Of a stretch of 22,886 bases of DNA, positions 22,624 to 22,886 are shown one piece after another. Made by a program: the position numbers and the translations under genes. The DNA is from Ruminococcaceae bacterium UBA1865 (GTDB taxonomy: Bacteria; Bacillota; Clostridia; Oscillospirales; Acutalibacteraceae): the NCBI GenBank assembly GCA_002338255.1, contig DDHX01000028.1:54213-77098 (forward strand), written 5' to 3'. The notes below the pieces were generated by a model, which saw nothing but the letters and a program-made list of their open reading frames with translations, did not search any database and had not been told where the DNA came from. Position 1 is the stretch's first letter. Each line of letters opens with the position of its first letter.

Positions 22624-22886
22624 TTATTTTGCACTACTGAAATCAGCCTTCGTTAGATAAAACATATTACTGCTTTTGCCGCCGTTTTCTCGCCACCGCT
22701 GCTCCTTGGAAAGATTGCCGGTCTTTTCAAGATCAGCAATCGCGCGTTTGACGGTGCTGCGGGAGAGTTTCAATTCGTTAGCGATGGTACCAATGGCAGG
22801 ATAACATCTACCATTCCTGTCGGCCCGATCTCGGAGGTACATATAGACAGCCTTGGCCCGGTGTGGTAGATTTTCTGCATAGATGT
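22624..22886 (-). CDS. Helix-turn-helix protein of mobile-element type, 5' end beyond the window
   Basis: The minus-strand frame is open to the right edge: 86 residues plus stop, with no confirmed start. The visible sequence reads AENLPHRAKAVYMYLRDRAD near its start, then a winged-helix segment YPAIGTIANELKLSRSTVKR and ADLEKTGNLSKEQRWRENG. This matches, from memory, the short HTH proteins found in clostridial conjugative and mobilisable elements, where plasmid-replication-like or regulatory roles are assumed. An internal ATG at 22842 is in frame but lies inside the conserved region, so the true start is upstream. It faces the XRE gene. The 160 bp between holds the terminator and small dyads (GGTTCA-CCA-TGAACC near 22560), nothing more. 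Confidence 0.75.
   Translation of the reverse strand, partial: IYAENLPHRAKAVYMYLRDRADRNGRCYPAIGTIANELKLSRSTVKRAIADLEKTGNLSKEQRWRENGGKSSNMFYLTKADFSSAK

Noticed and set aside
1..22886. CRISPR arrays, tRNA or rRNA genes, insertion sequences
   Set aside because: I saw no regularly spaced repeats, no tRNA T-loop/acceptor pattern, no rRNA-like stretch and no transposase.

Overview
The window reads as a low-to-moderate GC Firmicute of the class Clostridia. The signs are strong purine-rich Shine-Dalgarno sites, frequent TTG and GTG starts, TTGACA/TATAAT-type promoters, U-tailed hairpin terminators, CadC-like ArsR regulators and clostridial-type SPFH (HflK/HflC) genes. I cannot fix the genus. Most of the window is ordinary chromosome with a metal-homeostasis and cell-envelope theme. 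The last kilobase looks like the edge of an integrated mobile element.

Region 1 (1-7.25 kb, minus strand) is one long operon: a membrane-anchored double-parvulin foldase with a Cys/His cluster, a 511-residue fusion of a cation-diffusion-facilitator membrane domain to an HflK-type SPFH domain, HflC, a second HflK, and a D-Ala-D-Ala carboxypeptidase that runs off the left edge. Upstream lie a possible 47-residue membrane peptide and a DUF1624-type multi-pass membrane protein.

Region 2 (8.0-13.2 kb, minus strand) holds a serine-rich lipoprotein, an OmpR-type response regulator with its histidine kinase, a Zn/Cd/Pb-type P1B ATPase and a separate HMA metallochaperone. The HMA and ATPase genes are read from a strong promoter covered by an ArsR-type operator. 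Stable hairpins sit between HMA and ATPase and between ATPase and response regulator.

Region 3 (13.4-17.5 kb) holds an NhaC-type antiporter, a CadC-like repressor gene with its own operator, a minus-strand pair (double zinc ribbon, then a small eukaryotic-like protein kinase), and a second CadC-like repressor. The second repressor's operator matches the cad operator at 18 of 20 positions.

Region 4 (17.6-21.9 kb, plus strand) holds an ICMT-family membrane methyltransferase, a small membrane ORF, a ketopantoate-reductase-family protein, a BAAT-type alpha/beta hydrolase and a GT1 glycosyltransferase. The last three are tightly spaced. Region 5 (22.0-22.9 kb) holds an XRE regulator and a helix-turn-helix protein cut by the right edge, both typical of clostridial integrative elements.

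The most interesting signal is regulatory. Three minus-strand transcription units (foldase/SPFH operon, lipoprotein, zinc ribbon/kinase) share the same promoter layout: two half-sites 11 bp apart with a common AAAAT core, then a -10 box 15-16 bp after the start of the second half-site. This is the geometry expected for an OmpR/PhoB-type regulator overlapping the -35 region, and such a regulator is encoded between the sites. Together with the CDF-SPFH fusion and the Cys/His-cluster foldase, this suggests a metal-linked envelope quality-control regulon. That interpretation is inference.
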